Virus record (IMG/VR): IMGVR_UViG_3300036980_000478
Coordinates: 1 to 44,004 of that record
DNA: 44,004 nt
Origin: a virus
Reading direction: 5' to 3' (one strand)
In this document: positions 33,222-40,125 of the stretch, piece by piece
Numbering within the stretch: the first letter of the stretch is position 1
How the letters are laid out: every line of letters starts with the position of its first letter
The notes under the pieces: model-generated
The model's input: the letters and a program-made list of their open reading frames with translations, nothing else
Told to the model about the DNA's origin: nothing
The model's database searches: none
Translations under genes and position numbers: made by a program

Positions 33222-35342
33222 ATGTTCCGGCTATTCCTTGGGTCGAAGCCGAGCGGAGTTGGTCCCGTCACGGTCTCTGTTGACGCGCTAACGCTCGCCT
33301 CCTCTCTGCCGGACATTAAACCTGACACCTACGCTCTTTCGACAACGATTGCCGACTATCGGTTTGGTGGAAACTACGGCTACTTTTGCTCGCAGCTTGG
33401 GCCACTTGGGACTGCATCGGCTCAGTACCTCGTGGGAGTTGACCATGTCGTTTCCCGTAGATTCAATGTCTGGAAATGCACTGGCGATCCGACGGTTCTA
33501 ACAAATTGGGACACGCTTGCCGGATGGTCAATCGACCACCTCAGGCAGATCTATCAGATGGCAGCCGTGTTGGTTGGCACGAAGATTCACGTTGTCACCG
33601 GATACGAAAACGGCTACGAGTATACCTACAGCGTCTATGACACAGCCACAGACACTTGGGAGATCAAAGAGGAGTTCATCGCAAGCGGGGTTGGACTCTA
33701 TCCTAGCTCCTACGGCGCTTGCGCAATCGGCGTTCGCTCAGACGGGGATGTTGTCGTTGCTTATCAAAAGAGAAGAGTCGTCGGCGGACGCGATATTCTC
33801 CTCGCCATCCGAGAAGGCGGAACGTGGACAACCGACATTCTAATTGAATCGACAGGTCCAACGCAGGATCGGGTTTGGATCATCCCCGGATCCTCAGACA
33901 GAATGCACATTGTCTACTCGGCATTCTATCCACGGCACAGGACACTCAAATCAGACAACTCACTCGCGGTGGCCTCGCAAGTCAACGCCTACGGCGACAT
34001 CAGCACATACGGCGGAGGATCTTGGTCATACGAGTACAGCGGATCGACCTACTGCGGTCTTGGTCAGACGCAAACCCTCGACGGCGTCTACGCAACTACA
34101 TGGGTATCAGCAGATGAGCCTACTTTCTCAACGAGTCTTTTCCTATCCGGCGGGTATGCCACTTATGGCAACGGCTTTGCCGCGGTCGTTCCTGGCTCGA
34201 CAACGGTGTGGATCCAGGTGGTGGACCAATACAGTCCGCACTCCATCTATCGCGTATTCAAGAAGCACGGAGAGACGCCATCTCCGAAGATGACCGTAGA
34301 CGCAACCGCAGACCACAGCGCCCCAAGGTACCCAGGATGCTACGTTAGATCTGGCACGAACCGCTATGGCGTCATCGCTGAATACTTCACTGGCTCGGTG
34401 AAGGCCTTTTACGAGCTTTCAGCAGACCCGCCCGTCATCCTCGATACACTGACTCTTGCTTCCTCACTGCCGGACATCATCCTCCCTCGCACAATTTCCG
34501 TCGACACATTGACGTTGGCGTCATCTGCCCAGGGCATCAGTGTTGCTGTTCCTGTCACTGTCATCCTCGACGATCTGACCCTCGCTTCCTCACTCGAGGA
34601 TGTCAAGGTTCTGTTCCCCATCATCGTCGACGCCTTGACCCTGGCTTCATCGCTCGAGGACATCGACGCCGTTCCTGGAACAGTATCAGTCCTGCTTGAC
34701 GTACTTATCCTGGCCTCTTCGCTCGAGGACATCTTCCTCGCAAGAAAGGTGGTCCTCGACGATCTGACCCTCGCTTCATCCATCGAGGACATCGACGCCG
34801 TCCCGGGCGTTGCGACAGTCGTTGTCGACACGCTAGACCTAGTCGCCTCGGTTCAAGCAAGCAGGGTTCTGCCCAGGATCATTCTCGATGTTCTGATCTT
34901 GGCGTCCTCGCTCGAGGACATCGACGCTGTGCCAGGGCCAGTGAGCGCGACGATGGACGTGCTGACCCTGGCGGGATCTGTCCTGGACATCACCGTCAAG
35001 ATCAGCCCGGTTGCGGATACGCTCACGCTTGCGGCAACCCTTGTCGATGTCACTGTCGTTCGCAAGGCTGCCGCCGTTGAGTGCTCCTTCGAGCTTTCTC
35101 CGGTTGTCATGGGTGAGGAGATCTCCGAGTGGACGGTAGAGCCTGCTCTGTCTTCTCCCGTGATGGGCACTGCAATCTCTGCCTGGACGGTAGTTCCAGC
35201 TCTCTCTGCGCCGGGCTGCTCATTCGCCCTGGCCGGCGAGACTGAGGTCATTCCAGGTCCATTCGTGGTAGAACTATTCAGGGCGGTTCCTCTGGATTCT
35301 CTTGTCCTTGCTGGATCGCTTGCTGACGCGGATGTTGTGTAG
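33222..35342 (+). CDS. Adhesin-like virion protein: repeat array interrupted by a propeller-like domain
   Basis: A 706-residue protein. One copy of the repeat VDALTLASSLPDI is at the N-terminus (residues ~18-32). A ~370-residue Tyr/Gly-rich domain follows with BNR/propeller-like strands (VRSDGDVVVAYQKRR, GGTWTTDIL, SDRMHIVYSAFYP). From residue ~404 ten further copies of about 20-25 residues run to ~625, then a short duplicated WTV segment (ISEWTVEPALSSPVM, ISAWTVVPALSAP) and a last diverged copy (PLDSLVLAGSLAD) at the end. The repeats alternate a beta strand and a short acidic turn. It is probably a surface fibre or adhesin with a substrate-binding head; the role is inferred. No signal peptide or cell-wall anchor. 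Confidence 0.68.
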   Translation: MFRLFLGSKPSGVGPVTVSVDALTLASSLPDIKPDTYALSTTIADYRFGGNYGYFCSQLGPLGTASAQYLVGVDHVVSRRFNVWKCTGDPTVLTNWDTLAGWSIDHLRQIYQMAAVLVGTKIHVVTGYENGYEYTYSVYDTATDTWEIKEEFIASGVGLYPSSYGACAIGVRSDGDVVVAYQKRRVVGGRDILLAIREGGTWTTDILIESTGPTQDRVWIIPGSSDRMHIVYSAFYPRHRTLKSDNSLAVASQVNAYGDISTYGGGSWSYEYSGSTYCGLGQTQTLDGVYATTWVSADEPTFSTSLFLSGGYATYGNGFAAVVPGSTTVWIQVVDQYSPHSIYRVFKKHGETPSPKMTVDATADHSAPRYPGCYVRSGTNRYGVIAEYFTGSVKAFYELSADPPVILDTLTLASSLPDIILPRTISVDTLTLASSAQGISVAVPVTVILDDLTLASSLEDVKVLFPIIVDALTLASSLEDIDAVPGTVSVLLDVLILASSLEDIFLARKVVLDDLTLASSIEDIDAVPGVATVVVDTLDLVASVQASRVLPRIILDVLILASSLEDIDAVPGPVSATMDVLTLAGSVLDITVKISPVADTLTLAATLVDVTVVRKAAAVECSFELSPVVMGEEISEWTVEPALSSPVMGTAISAWTVVPALSAPGCSFALAGETEVIPGPFVVELFRAVPLDSLVLAGSLADADVV
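34432..35070 (+). repeat. In-frame array of ~63-75-bp repeats (LDxLTLASSLEDI)
   Basis: Ten consecutive units within the 706-residue protein, each encoding a variant of L/V-D-x-L-T-L-A-S-S-L-E-D-I. Nucleotide identity is high in places: CTCGAGGACATC occurs at about 34654, 34714 and 34913, with a near copy at 34790. Outer units are more diverged. This suggests expansion by recombination among central units. Confidence 0.7.
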
Positions 35343-35350
35343 GAGGAGAC

Positions 35351-35668
35351 ATGGACAAGATCAACGAGAAATCAGTAGGCTTCTTGACGGTCAAGTTCTA
35401 CGATCGGTACGGGATCCTGACTGCCCCGACAACTCTCTCGTGGAGAATCGACGACTACACATCTGGCACGCAGATCCTTGGAGACACCTCTGTTCCCACC
35501 CCTACGGATACTGTTGTACTCAAGCTGATCGCCAGCTACAACGCAATCCTGGACTCGGCCAAAGCCGAGGAGACCCATCGCGTCACAATCAAGGCGAATG
35601 CTGGAACGGACGACGCTTTCAATTCAGAGTACCTGCTGGCAGTCGTCAACCTCAACAAGATCACATAG
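35351..35668 (+). CDS. Small phage structural protein
   Basis: A 105-residue protein with GGAGGAGAC directly before the ATG. The order NEKSVGFLTVKFYDRYG, APTTLSWRIDDYTSGTQI, ETHRVTIKA, EYLLAVVNL matches a family of single Ig-like domain proteins found next to fibre genes in many tailed phages. Predicted all-beta, no membrane segment. It is the last clearly structural gene before the membrane protein and the convergent boundary. Exact function unknown. Confidence 0.68.
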   Translation: MDKINEKSVGFLTVKFYDRYGILTAPTTLSWRIDDYTSGTQILGDTSVPTPTDTVVLKLIASYNAILDSAKAEETHRVTIKANAGTDDAFNSEYLLAVVNLNKIT

Positions 35669-35727
35669 GAGGCACGCATGACATGACGGTGGCTTGGGAC
35701 CGACACCTAATCCTGTTTGGAGGAACA

Positions 35728-36144
35728 ATGAAGCGTATCACTCTGATCTTCGTAAGCCTGGCGCTGCTGCTCGTGTGGGCGATGCTGTCTGCTTTCTCGT
35801 TCATGGGGCAGACTGTCGACTGGACCGACCTGGGCGCAGTGCTGACATGGGTCGCCGCCGGCCCGGGCGCCATCTATCTCGCGGGGTTGGCCTTCGCCTA
35901 CTTCCTCGAGATCTTCCCTGTATGGGGATCCAAGATCCCGTCCAAGTTCAGGCCGTGGATCGTATTCGCGCTCATGTTGGCTCTGTCCTATGGCGCGACG
36001 CTACTGCTTGGACAGGCGGGGCTTGTCGCAAAGATCTCACCCCAATACACCTACTTCGTGATGCTGGTCTTTGCGTGGCTAGGATCCCAGGTCGGCTATG
36101 CCTCCGTGAAGGCGAATGGAATGAGGGCCGATCGCTCTGTCTGA
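35728..36144 (+). CDS. Four-helix membrane protein, holin candidate
   Basis: 138 residues from ATG 35728, after GGAGG 4 nt upstream. An in-frame ATG at 35683 would add 15 residues without improving the ribosome-binding site. Four hydrophobic helices are visible: IFVSLALLLVWAMLSAF, VAAGPGAIYLAGLAFAYF, WIVFALMLALSYGATLLL and YFVMLVFAWLGSQVGYA, with a charged C-terminus (KANGMRADRSV). Size, helix number and position after the late genes fit a holin that would release the cytoplasmic muramidase. It is 5 kb from the muramidase gene, so the assignment is inference. The ATG at 35678 just upstream opens a two-codon reading frame (ATG ACA TGA). Confidence 0.6.
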   Translation: MKRITLIFVSLALLLVWAMLSAFSFMGQTVDWTDLGAVLTWVAAGPGAIYLAGLAFAYFLEIFPVWGSKIPSKFRPWIVFALMLALSYGATLLLGQAGLVAKISPQYTYFVMLVFAWLGSQVGYASVKANGMRADRSV

Positions 36145-36148
36145 GAAT

Positions 36149-36166
36149 GGCCGCTTGACAGCGGCC
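36149..36166. terminator. Hairpin after the last plus-strand late gene
   Basis: GGCCGC (36149-36154), loop TTGACA, GCGGCC (36161-36166), four bases after the stop of the membrane protein. No T-run follows, so termination would be inefficient or factor-dependent. The loop TTGACA also matches a perfect -35 box. Confidence 0.4.
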
Positions 36167-36182
36167 CGCCTTGCGTGCTACA

Positions 36183-36240
36183 GTGGGACTGCGGTCCCAC
36201 ACGCCGCAGCAGCGCCTCCCGGTGGCCACCAGGAGGCGCT
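36183..36240. terminator. Double hairpin in the convergent intergenic region
   Basis: Stem 1: GTGGGAC (36183-36189), loop TGCG, GTCCCAC (36194-36200). Stem 2: AGCGCCTCC (36211-36219) with GGAGGCGCT (36232-36240), whose loop contains the palindrome GGTGGCCACC (36221-36230). The pair sits between plus-strand late genes and the minus-strand block that ends at 36318, so it could stop transcription from both sides. No T-runs are present. A possible small RNA from the TTGACA/TACAGT pair (36155-36184) is an alternative. Confidence 0.45.
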
Positions 36241-36317
36241 TGCTCCTACATCCAGCCTGAATGACCTGTATGCCCTGAAAACCCCGCTCCGCAAGCCTAC
36301 GCAAGCCTGCTGGCCGG

Positions 36318-36899
36318 CTAGACGATGTCGGCCCGCTCTCTGGCGTCCGGGAAGGGCTCTGTGCCCCGGTACTTGGAGGCGTCCAGTCCGAATAGGAACA
36401 ACAGTTCCTCGGGGGGTTGCAATTTCGCCTGCGGCACGATCCACCGGCGGCCCTGCCCGGGCAGGTGGGTCTCCTGGACGTTGGCCAGGACACGCTTGCG
36501 ATCGGCCCACCCGATGATCTTGAGGTCGGCCAGGGTGCCAGTCACGAGCACGAAGAAGTCGGCCTTGGGCAGCTTGGGCTTCTCGAAGCGCAGATCCCCC
36601 CACCACAGGCTGTTGTACTCGACCGAGATCCGAGCGTTGGTCACTGGCCCCCGGAGTACCCGGAGGCTCAGGCTCTTGTTCCCCTTCGGTCCCAGGCGGA
36701 TGTCCGGCGGGATCTCCAGGAACTTCGCAACCGCGAGCTCTGCAGCGAAGCCTAGCCGGTGGACTTCGAGCGACGTTTTCGTGTGATCGAGGCGTTTGTC
36801 GGGGACGCCGGCGGCGTCCTTTGTGTGCTGGCGTCCAGCCCCAACTTGTTCGACAAGCCGGAGATCGTCGGCTGATAGTCTAACGGTAATCCAACCCAT
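36318..36899 (-). CDS. Hypothetical protein, possible PD-(D/E)XK nuclease-fold
   Basis: 193 residues, the last gene of the minus-strand unit. Its ATG has a strong GGAGG 4-5 nt upstream on the minus strand, which supports the start although it overlaps the preceding gene by 148 nt. The layout resembles restriction-endonuclease-like phage proteins: a helix with conserved Glu (LGFAAELAVAKFLEI, E54), a strand ISVEYNSLWWGDLRF, then LPKADFFVLVTG and LKIIGWADRKRVL. In active enzymes the strand would read E-x-K. Here it is E94-Y-N96, so the catalytic Lys may be missing. It might be an inactive fold, or the call may be wrong. Confidence 0.62.
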   Translation of the reverse strand: MGWITVRLSADDLRLVEQVGAGRQHTKDAAGVPDKRLDHTKTSLEVHRLGFAAELAVAKFLEIPPDIRLGPKGNKSLSLRVLRGPVTNARISVEYNSLWWGDLRFEKPKLPKADFFVLVTGTLADLKIIGWADRKRVLANVQETHLPGQGRRWIVPQAKLQPPEELLFLFGLDASKYRGTEPFPDARERADIV

Positions 36900-37141
36900 G
36901 CGTTCCTCCCTGGATCAAAGGTTAGGGCGACTGCCTCGTCGATCGAACTGTCGACGCAGACTATCGCTACGATGTTCAGATCGAAGAAGTCCATGCCCTT
37001 GCGGTTCAGCTTGAAGGTGAGCGCGAGCAGCGCATTCTCTGGCGTCTGAGCCTGGAAGGTCTCAACGTACAGGCGCTTCACTTTGGACCCGGTCACTGTC
37101 AGGTAGTGCCGGCGGAACGCGATGATGTAGGTTCCCTTCAC
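36752..37141 (-). CDS. Hypothetical protein with basic tail, deeply overlapping its downstream neighbour
   Basis: 129 residues, GTG start at 37141 with GAGGG upstream and a GTGA overlap with the previous stop. The N-terminal ~90 residues look globular (TYIIAFRRHYLTVTGSKVKR, LNIVAIVCVDSSIDEAVAL). The C-terminal ~45 residues are Pro/Ser/Lys/Arg-rich (SITRKRRSKSTG) and coincide with the region overprinted by the next gene in another frame, so they may be non-essential. No family recognised. Confidence 0.55.
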   Translation of the reverse strand: MKGTYIIAFRRHYLTVTGSKVKRLYVETFQAQTPENALLALTFKLNRKGMDFFDLNIVAIVCVDSSIDEAVALTFDPGRNAWVGLPLDYQPTISGLSNKLGLDASTQRTPPASPTNASITRKRRSKSTG

Positions 37142-37881
37142 TTGGTTTCCCTCGCTGCCATGTCCCGGAAGAAGTCGTTGTCGTCAGGGCTCTCGTCCAT
37201 CCAGACGTTGGCGCCCACCCAGGGCTGGATGCTCTTGAGGCCACCCTCTCTGTACCGCCTGCCGACGCCGGCGACGGATGGAGAACGGAAGCCGTCGTAG
37301 CCACGCAACTTGATAGGGAAGTTAGTCATAGGCGCCGCCAGGATCTGCTGTGCTGCCAGGTAGGTCAGGTAGAAGTCGCCAAGCTCGTCGTCGCTCGGGC
37401 AGAGCATCGACCTGAGGTTGCCTGCCTTGGCGAAGCAGGGGAAGTAGATGTTCTGCGCCGCCCTGACCGGGCTGAACTGGCAGCCACCGTCGCACATGGC
37501 CTCGCGCTTGATCGTCGTGGCCGGCCCCCATCGCCCGGCTATGTCCCGGTAGCCAGCATGGAAGCCCGCCTCTTTGTAGCCGAGGTAGGCCCGCAGCCGG
37601 ATGAGCCACATGACGTAGATGCGATCGTTGAGGGAGGATGGCGACTCGCCAAAGGCCACCCTGGTCAGCACCAGGGCGTCGGGCTCCTGCTGCATACAGG
37701 TGGCGGCGTTTCCCTTGCAGTCCCACGCGTTCTCGATCCGAAACAGATCGACGAGATCCCGCCCGAGAACTTCTGTCGCTGGCGTGATCTGCCAGGGCTC
37801 GGGTGGATCCTCCTGCCGCCGGGACGGAACGGGGCTGACGACAAGGATCACCGCCAGCACCGCGCTCAGGACGTTTCGCAT
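37138..37881 (-). CDS. Exported SleB-like cell-wall hydrolase candidate
   Basis: 247 residues with a signal peptide (MRNVLSAVLAVILVVSPVPS), so it would be exported. Residues ~70-150 fit the Hydrolase_2/SleB pattern: LTRVAFGESPSSLNDRIYVM (the Glu in FGE is the expected catalytic residue), a long helix with Arg, and GGCQFSPV matching the family's conserved QF segment. Several Cys in pairs (C-K-G-N-A-A-T-C; C-D-G-G-C; C-F..C-P) may form disulfides outside the cytoplasm. SleB enzymes are lytic transglycosylases of the cortex or cell wall. It is separate from the GH25 muramidase and lies in the integrase unit, so it may act in entry or as a host-altering gene. The start has no strong ribosome-binding site. 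Confidence 0.58.
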   Translation of the reverse strand: MRNVLSAVLAVILVVSPVPSRRQEDPPEPWQITPATEVLGRDLVDLFRIENAWDCKGNAATCMQQEPDALVLTRVAFGESPSSLNDRIYVMWLIRLRAYLGYKEAGFHAGYRDIAGRWGPATTIKREAMCDGGCQFSPVRAAQNIYFPCFAKAGNLRSMLCPSDDELGDFYLTYLAAQQILAAPMTNFPIKLRGYDGFRSPSVAGVGRRYREGGLKSIQPWVGANVWMDESPDDNDFFRDMAARETK

Positions 37882-37890
37882 CCATATCCA

Positions 37891-38118
37891 TTATCCCATG
37901 CCCGCGCAGTCGGTACACACGATAGGCGCCAAAGGTGCTCGGGTGATGAGCACGGTCGGAGCCACGACTGCCGTGCCGCACAGGGCACAGACAGCCATAG
38001 ATGTAGGCACCTTGCTCTTGTGTTCCTTCGAGATCGGCCATCCGAGCACCACATTCGCCGTCTTGACCACGACGAATGTGGCATCCGGGAACAGAGGGTA
38101 CTGCTGTTCCTCGCTCAC
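37891..38118 (-). CDS. Small zinc-ribbon protein (75 aa)
   Basis: GTG start at 38118 overlapping the upstream stop (GTGA). The frame is open further upstream, but that part looks like a shadow of the neighbouring genes. The product has two CxxC pairs (AVCALCG and IVCTDCAGMG) about 22 residues apart, a typical rubredoxin-like or zinc-ribbon fold, after an N-terminal ~40 residues with a FVVVKTANVVL strand. Might bind DNA or RNA, or be a protein-interaction module. Translational coupling supports it. Confidence 0.6.
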   Translation of the reverse strand: MSEEQQYPLFPDATFVVVKTANVVLGWPISKEHKSKVPTSMAVCALCGTAVVAPTVLITRAPLAPIVCTDCAGMG

Positions 38119-38351
38119 AGGAGAGCGCCCTGCGTGGTATCGAAGATTGTTTCGAGTGCGAGGAAAGCCTTGGTGTTCTCCAACCACGTCGGATTGAGCA
38201 GATCCGCAGTCCCGAGCAGGATCCTGGCCGAAGACAGCCGGCGCCGCAGTTGGACGTTGTCGTTCTCCAGTGATTTGACCAGTCCATAGGCGTCGTTGAG
38301 TTCGCGCTCGAGGCTCATTCGACCTGTGGTGGCGTAGGCAGTCTTGGTCAT
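38115..38351 (-). CDS. Small coiled-coil hypothetical protein
   Basis: 78 residues; ATG overlaps the integrase stop (ATGA). The middle is one heptad-rich helix (SLERELNDAYGLVKSLENDN, VQLRRRLSSARILL) likely to dimerise. Gene order integrase, coiled coil, zinc ribbon, with 4-nt overlaps throughout, suggests one regulated unit. It could be an excisionase-like or accessory partner of the integrase, but there is no winged-helix signature; unknown. Confidence 0.6.
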   Translation of the reverse strand: MTKTAYATTGRMSLERELNDAYGLVKSLENDNVQLRRRLSSARILLGTADLLNPTWLENTKAFLALETIFDTTQGALL

Positions 38352-39220
38352 AGCAGATCTCCCGGTCCAGTCTTGCGGTGGACTTCCCGCAGCCTGCTCT
38401 CATCGGCCACAACGTAGCGGCGCGTGGTGGACACCGAGGCGTGCCCCATCAGTTCCTGCAGGGCGAACACGTCCCCGCCGTGCCGCACCATCAGGGTAGC
38501 GAACGTGCGGCGCAGCATGTGTGGGTGGACGTGGATCCTGGCCCGATCGCCAGCCTGGTAGAGCGCCTTGCGATAGGTAGCGGTGCGGATCCGCTCGCCG
38601 CTCGAGGTCAGCCACAGGGCCTGCTCGTGGCCGGGCGCCGGCACTGGCCGGTCCTTGGTGACGTACCGCTCGATCGCTTCCTGTGCCCTGAACCCCATGA
38701 ATACGACCCTTGGCTTGGCTCCCTTGCCCTGGCGCACCAGGATCCGCTCGGCGTCAATGTCTGCCAGGTTCAGGGCGACAAGCTCGCCCACCCGAAGGCC
38801 GGTGTCGATCGCCAGCAGGCTCATGGCCCGGAACTTCCGGCCCGCCCGGGTGTCCCGGAAGGCAGCCAGGACGGCTCCAGCCTGCTCAGGCTGCAGCGCA
38901 GGCCGCTCGGTGCGCCGATTGGATGGCAGGGGCAGCGTTGCAATCGGGCTTGCAGACATGATGCCTTCGCTGCAAGCGAAATTGAATAGGCGCTTGACGG
39001 CTACCATCGTGCCCCTGGCTGTCTCGGGCGTGTAGCGGGCAGGCAGCGTGGCCATGAAGGCACGCACATCCTCCCGTTTCACGTCCTCGAGCTGGCCGTC
39101 CGGCCCAACGAACCGGGCAAACTGGACGAGCCGACCCGTGTAAAACTGGACTGTTTCTGGAGACTTCATCTGTCCCTGGTTGTAGGCGGCCAGGGCCTCG
39201 ATCGCTTGCGAGATCTTCAT
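38348..39220 (-). CDS. int: Tyrosine recombinase (phage integrase, XerC/D-like)
   Basis: 290 residues from ATG 39220, which has GGGGAGGACAC upstream; an earlier in-frame ATG at 39295 has no ribosome-binding site and lies in the control region. The N-terminal SAM-like domain (ISQAIEALAAYNQGQMKSPE, YTGRLVQFARFVG) is followed by the catalytic domain with R143 (DTGLRVGEL), K166 (RQGKGAKPR), H234 and R237 (HPHMLRRTF), H260 (LMGHASVSTTRRY) and nucleophile Y269: the complete set. The sequence is closer to XerC/D than to lambda Int, with no arm-type N-terminus. It may integrate the phage at a host site or resolve multimers. The unit is transcribed away from the RHH-like regulator gene. Confidence 0.88.
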   Translation of the reverse strand: MKISQAIEALAAYNQGQMKSPETVQFYTGRLVQFARFVGPDGQLEDVKREDVRAFMATLPARYTPETARGTMVAVKRLFNFACSEGIMSASPIATLPLPSNRRTERPALQPEQAGAVLAAFRDTRAGRKFRAMSLLAIDTGLRVGELVALNLADIDAERILVRQGKGAKPRVVFMGFRAQEAIERYVTKDRPVPAPGHEQALWLTSSGERIRTATYRKALYQAGDRARIHVHPHMLRRTFATLMVRHGGDVFALQELMGHASVSTTRRYVVADESRLREVHRKTGPGDLL

Positions 39221-39233
39221 GTGTCCTCCCCTG

Positions 39234-39295
39234 TTGACATCACCACTGGCCCGTGGTAACGTAGTGGTGCTAATGTAGACCCACTTTAGCACCAC
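39234..39295. promoter_or_regulatory. Divergent promoter/operator region with 11-bp-spaced half-sites
   Basis: Between integrase and the RHH-like gene. TTGACA (39234-39239) and TAACGT (39257-39262) with a 17-bp spacer form a plus-strand promoter. A perfect inverted repeat GTGGTGCTAA (39264-39273) / TTAGCACCAC (39286-39295) overlaps the expected transcription start. The 5-mer GTGGT or its complement ACCAC begins at 39242, 39253, 39264 and 39291; the first three are spaced 11 bp apart, on one face of the helix. This is typical operator architecture. Confidence 0.6.
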
Positions 39296-39304
39296 GAGGT
39301 AGGG

Positions 39305-39649
39305 ATGTCAAGCTACAATGTTCCGCTGGAACCGATCGTAGTCGAAGAGGCGAAGCGATACTTGGCAGACCTGCAGGCGAGTCAGGGCATCAACAAGTCC
39401 ATGCGTCAGATGATTGCCGAGGCGGTCGTTGAGTACCTGAACGTGCGCGGCTACCTGGGTGGGAACCTCACCTACGCTGACTTCATCCGCACGATAAAGC
39501 AACTGGAGAAGAACTATCAGCCAGAGTTCCTGAAATACCCCTACGCAACTCCAGCAGAAAAAGCGCCAGGACAGCATCGCGGGGGGAGGTCCGCAAAAGC
39601 TGTCCTGACGTGGGCCAAATCCATTGTAGCACGGAGGCGAACAGAATGA
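39305..39649 (+). CDS. Ribbon-helix-helix-like transcriptional regulator candidate
   Basis: 114 residues. The N-terminal ~50 follow the RHH plan: a short strand (YNVPLEPIV), helix A (EEAKRYLADLQASQG), turn, helix B (SMRQMIAEAVVEYLN). The remainder is helical with a basic tail (SAKAVLTWAKSIVARRRTE). The operator-like repeats immediately upstream favour autoregulation, and the divergent integrase gene could be under the same control. The RHH assignment is from pattern only; the basic N-terminal strand typical of Arc/MetJ is weak here. The gene ends overlapping the next start (ATGA). Confidence 0.55.
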   Translation: MSSYNVPLEPIVVEEAKRYLADLQASQGINKSMRQMIAEAVVEYLNVRGYLGGNLTYADFIRTIKQLEKNYQPEFLKYPYATPAEKAPGQHRGGRSAKAVLTWAKSIVARRRTE

Positions 39650-40125
39650 GCAGTGAAGAAGGTATCGAGCAGAGCATTGTTGCCGGCGCCCTGGAGATCA
39701 TGCAACGCATCGAGACCCAGGTTTCGATGCTGGCGACGTTCCGCCAAGTAGAGGTTGAAGCTCGGCTGAACAAGCAGGCACGCGAGAAGGATCTCAAGGA
39801 CGTGCTCAACATGGCCACGATCGAGACGATGGCCATGATTGGCCCGGCGGTGGATCCAATGACAGGCCGGAGCAACGCCGACTACGGCAAGCTGCTGGTC
39901 GAGCGCGAACTGAGATCTCATGGCCAGTACCAAGATGCACTTCGAGCCTACGATCAGGCAGACATGACGTGGACCCGGGCGCAGGTGGAGCTTAACCAAG
40001 CCGTCGACAGCTTGGCGGCCAGCCGAACCATCGGTAGAATCGCAACCGGGATCCTGGTGTTCGTGGGGGACGACAGCCCCTACCGAGGATCGACCGCAAC
40101 TTCGAAGGAGGAGACAAGTGACTGA
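39646..40125 (+). CDS. Hypothetical helical protein
   Basis: 159 residues from ATG 39646 (GGAGG 9 nt upstream, ATGA overlap). Largely helical and Glu/Gln/Ala-rich with heptad-like stretches (EQSIVAGALEIMQRIETQ, FRQVEVEARLNKQAREKD), a more ordered centre (IETMAMIGPAVDPMTG) and a disordered C-terminus. It is encoded immediately before, and overlapping, the SSB-like gene, so it may be a partner in phage DNA replication or recombination. No family recognised. Confidence 0.65.
   Translation: MSSEEGIEQSIVAGALEIMQRIETQVSMLATFRQVEVEARLNKQAREKDLKDVLNMATIETMAMIGPAVDPMTGRSNADYGKLLVERELRSHGQYQDALRAYDQADMTWTRAQVELNQAVDSLAASRTIGRIATGILVFVGDDSPYRGSTATSKEETSD

Noticed and set aside
39241-39300. attP core in the integrase promoter region
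   Set aside because: The repeats are better explained as operator half-sites, and no tRNA-end or crossover-like sequence is recognisable. The attachment site remains unidentified.
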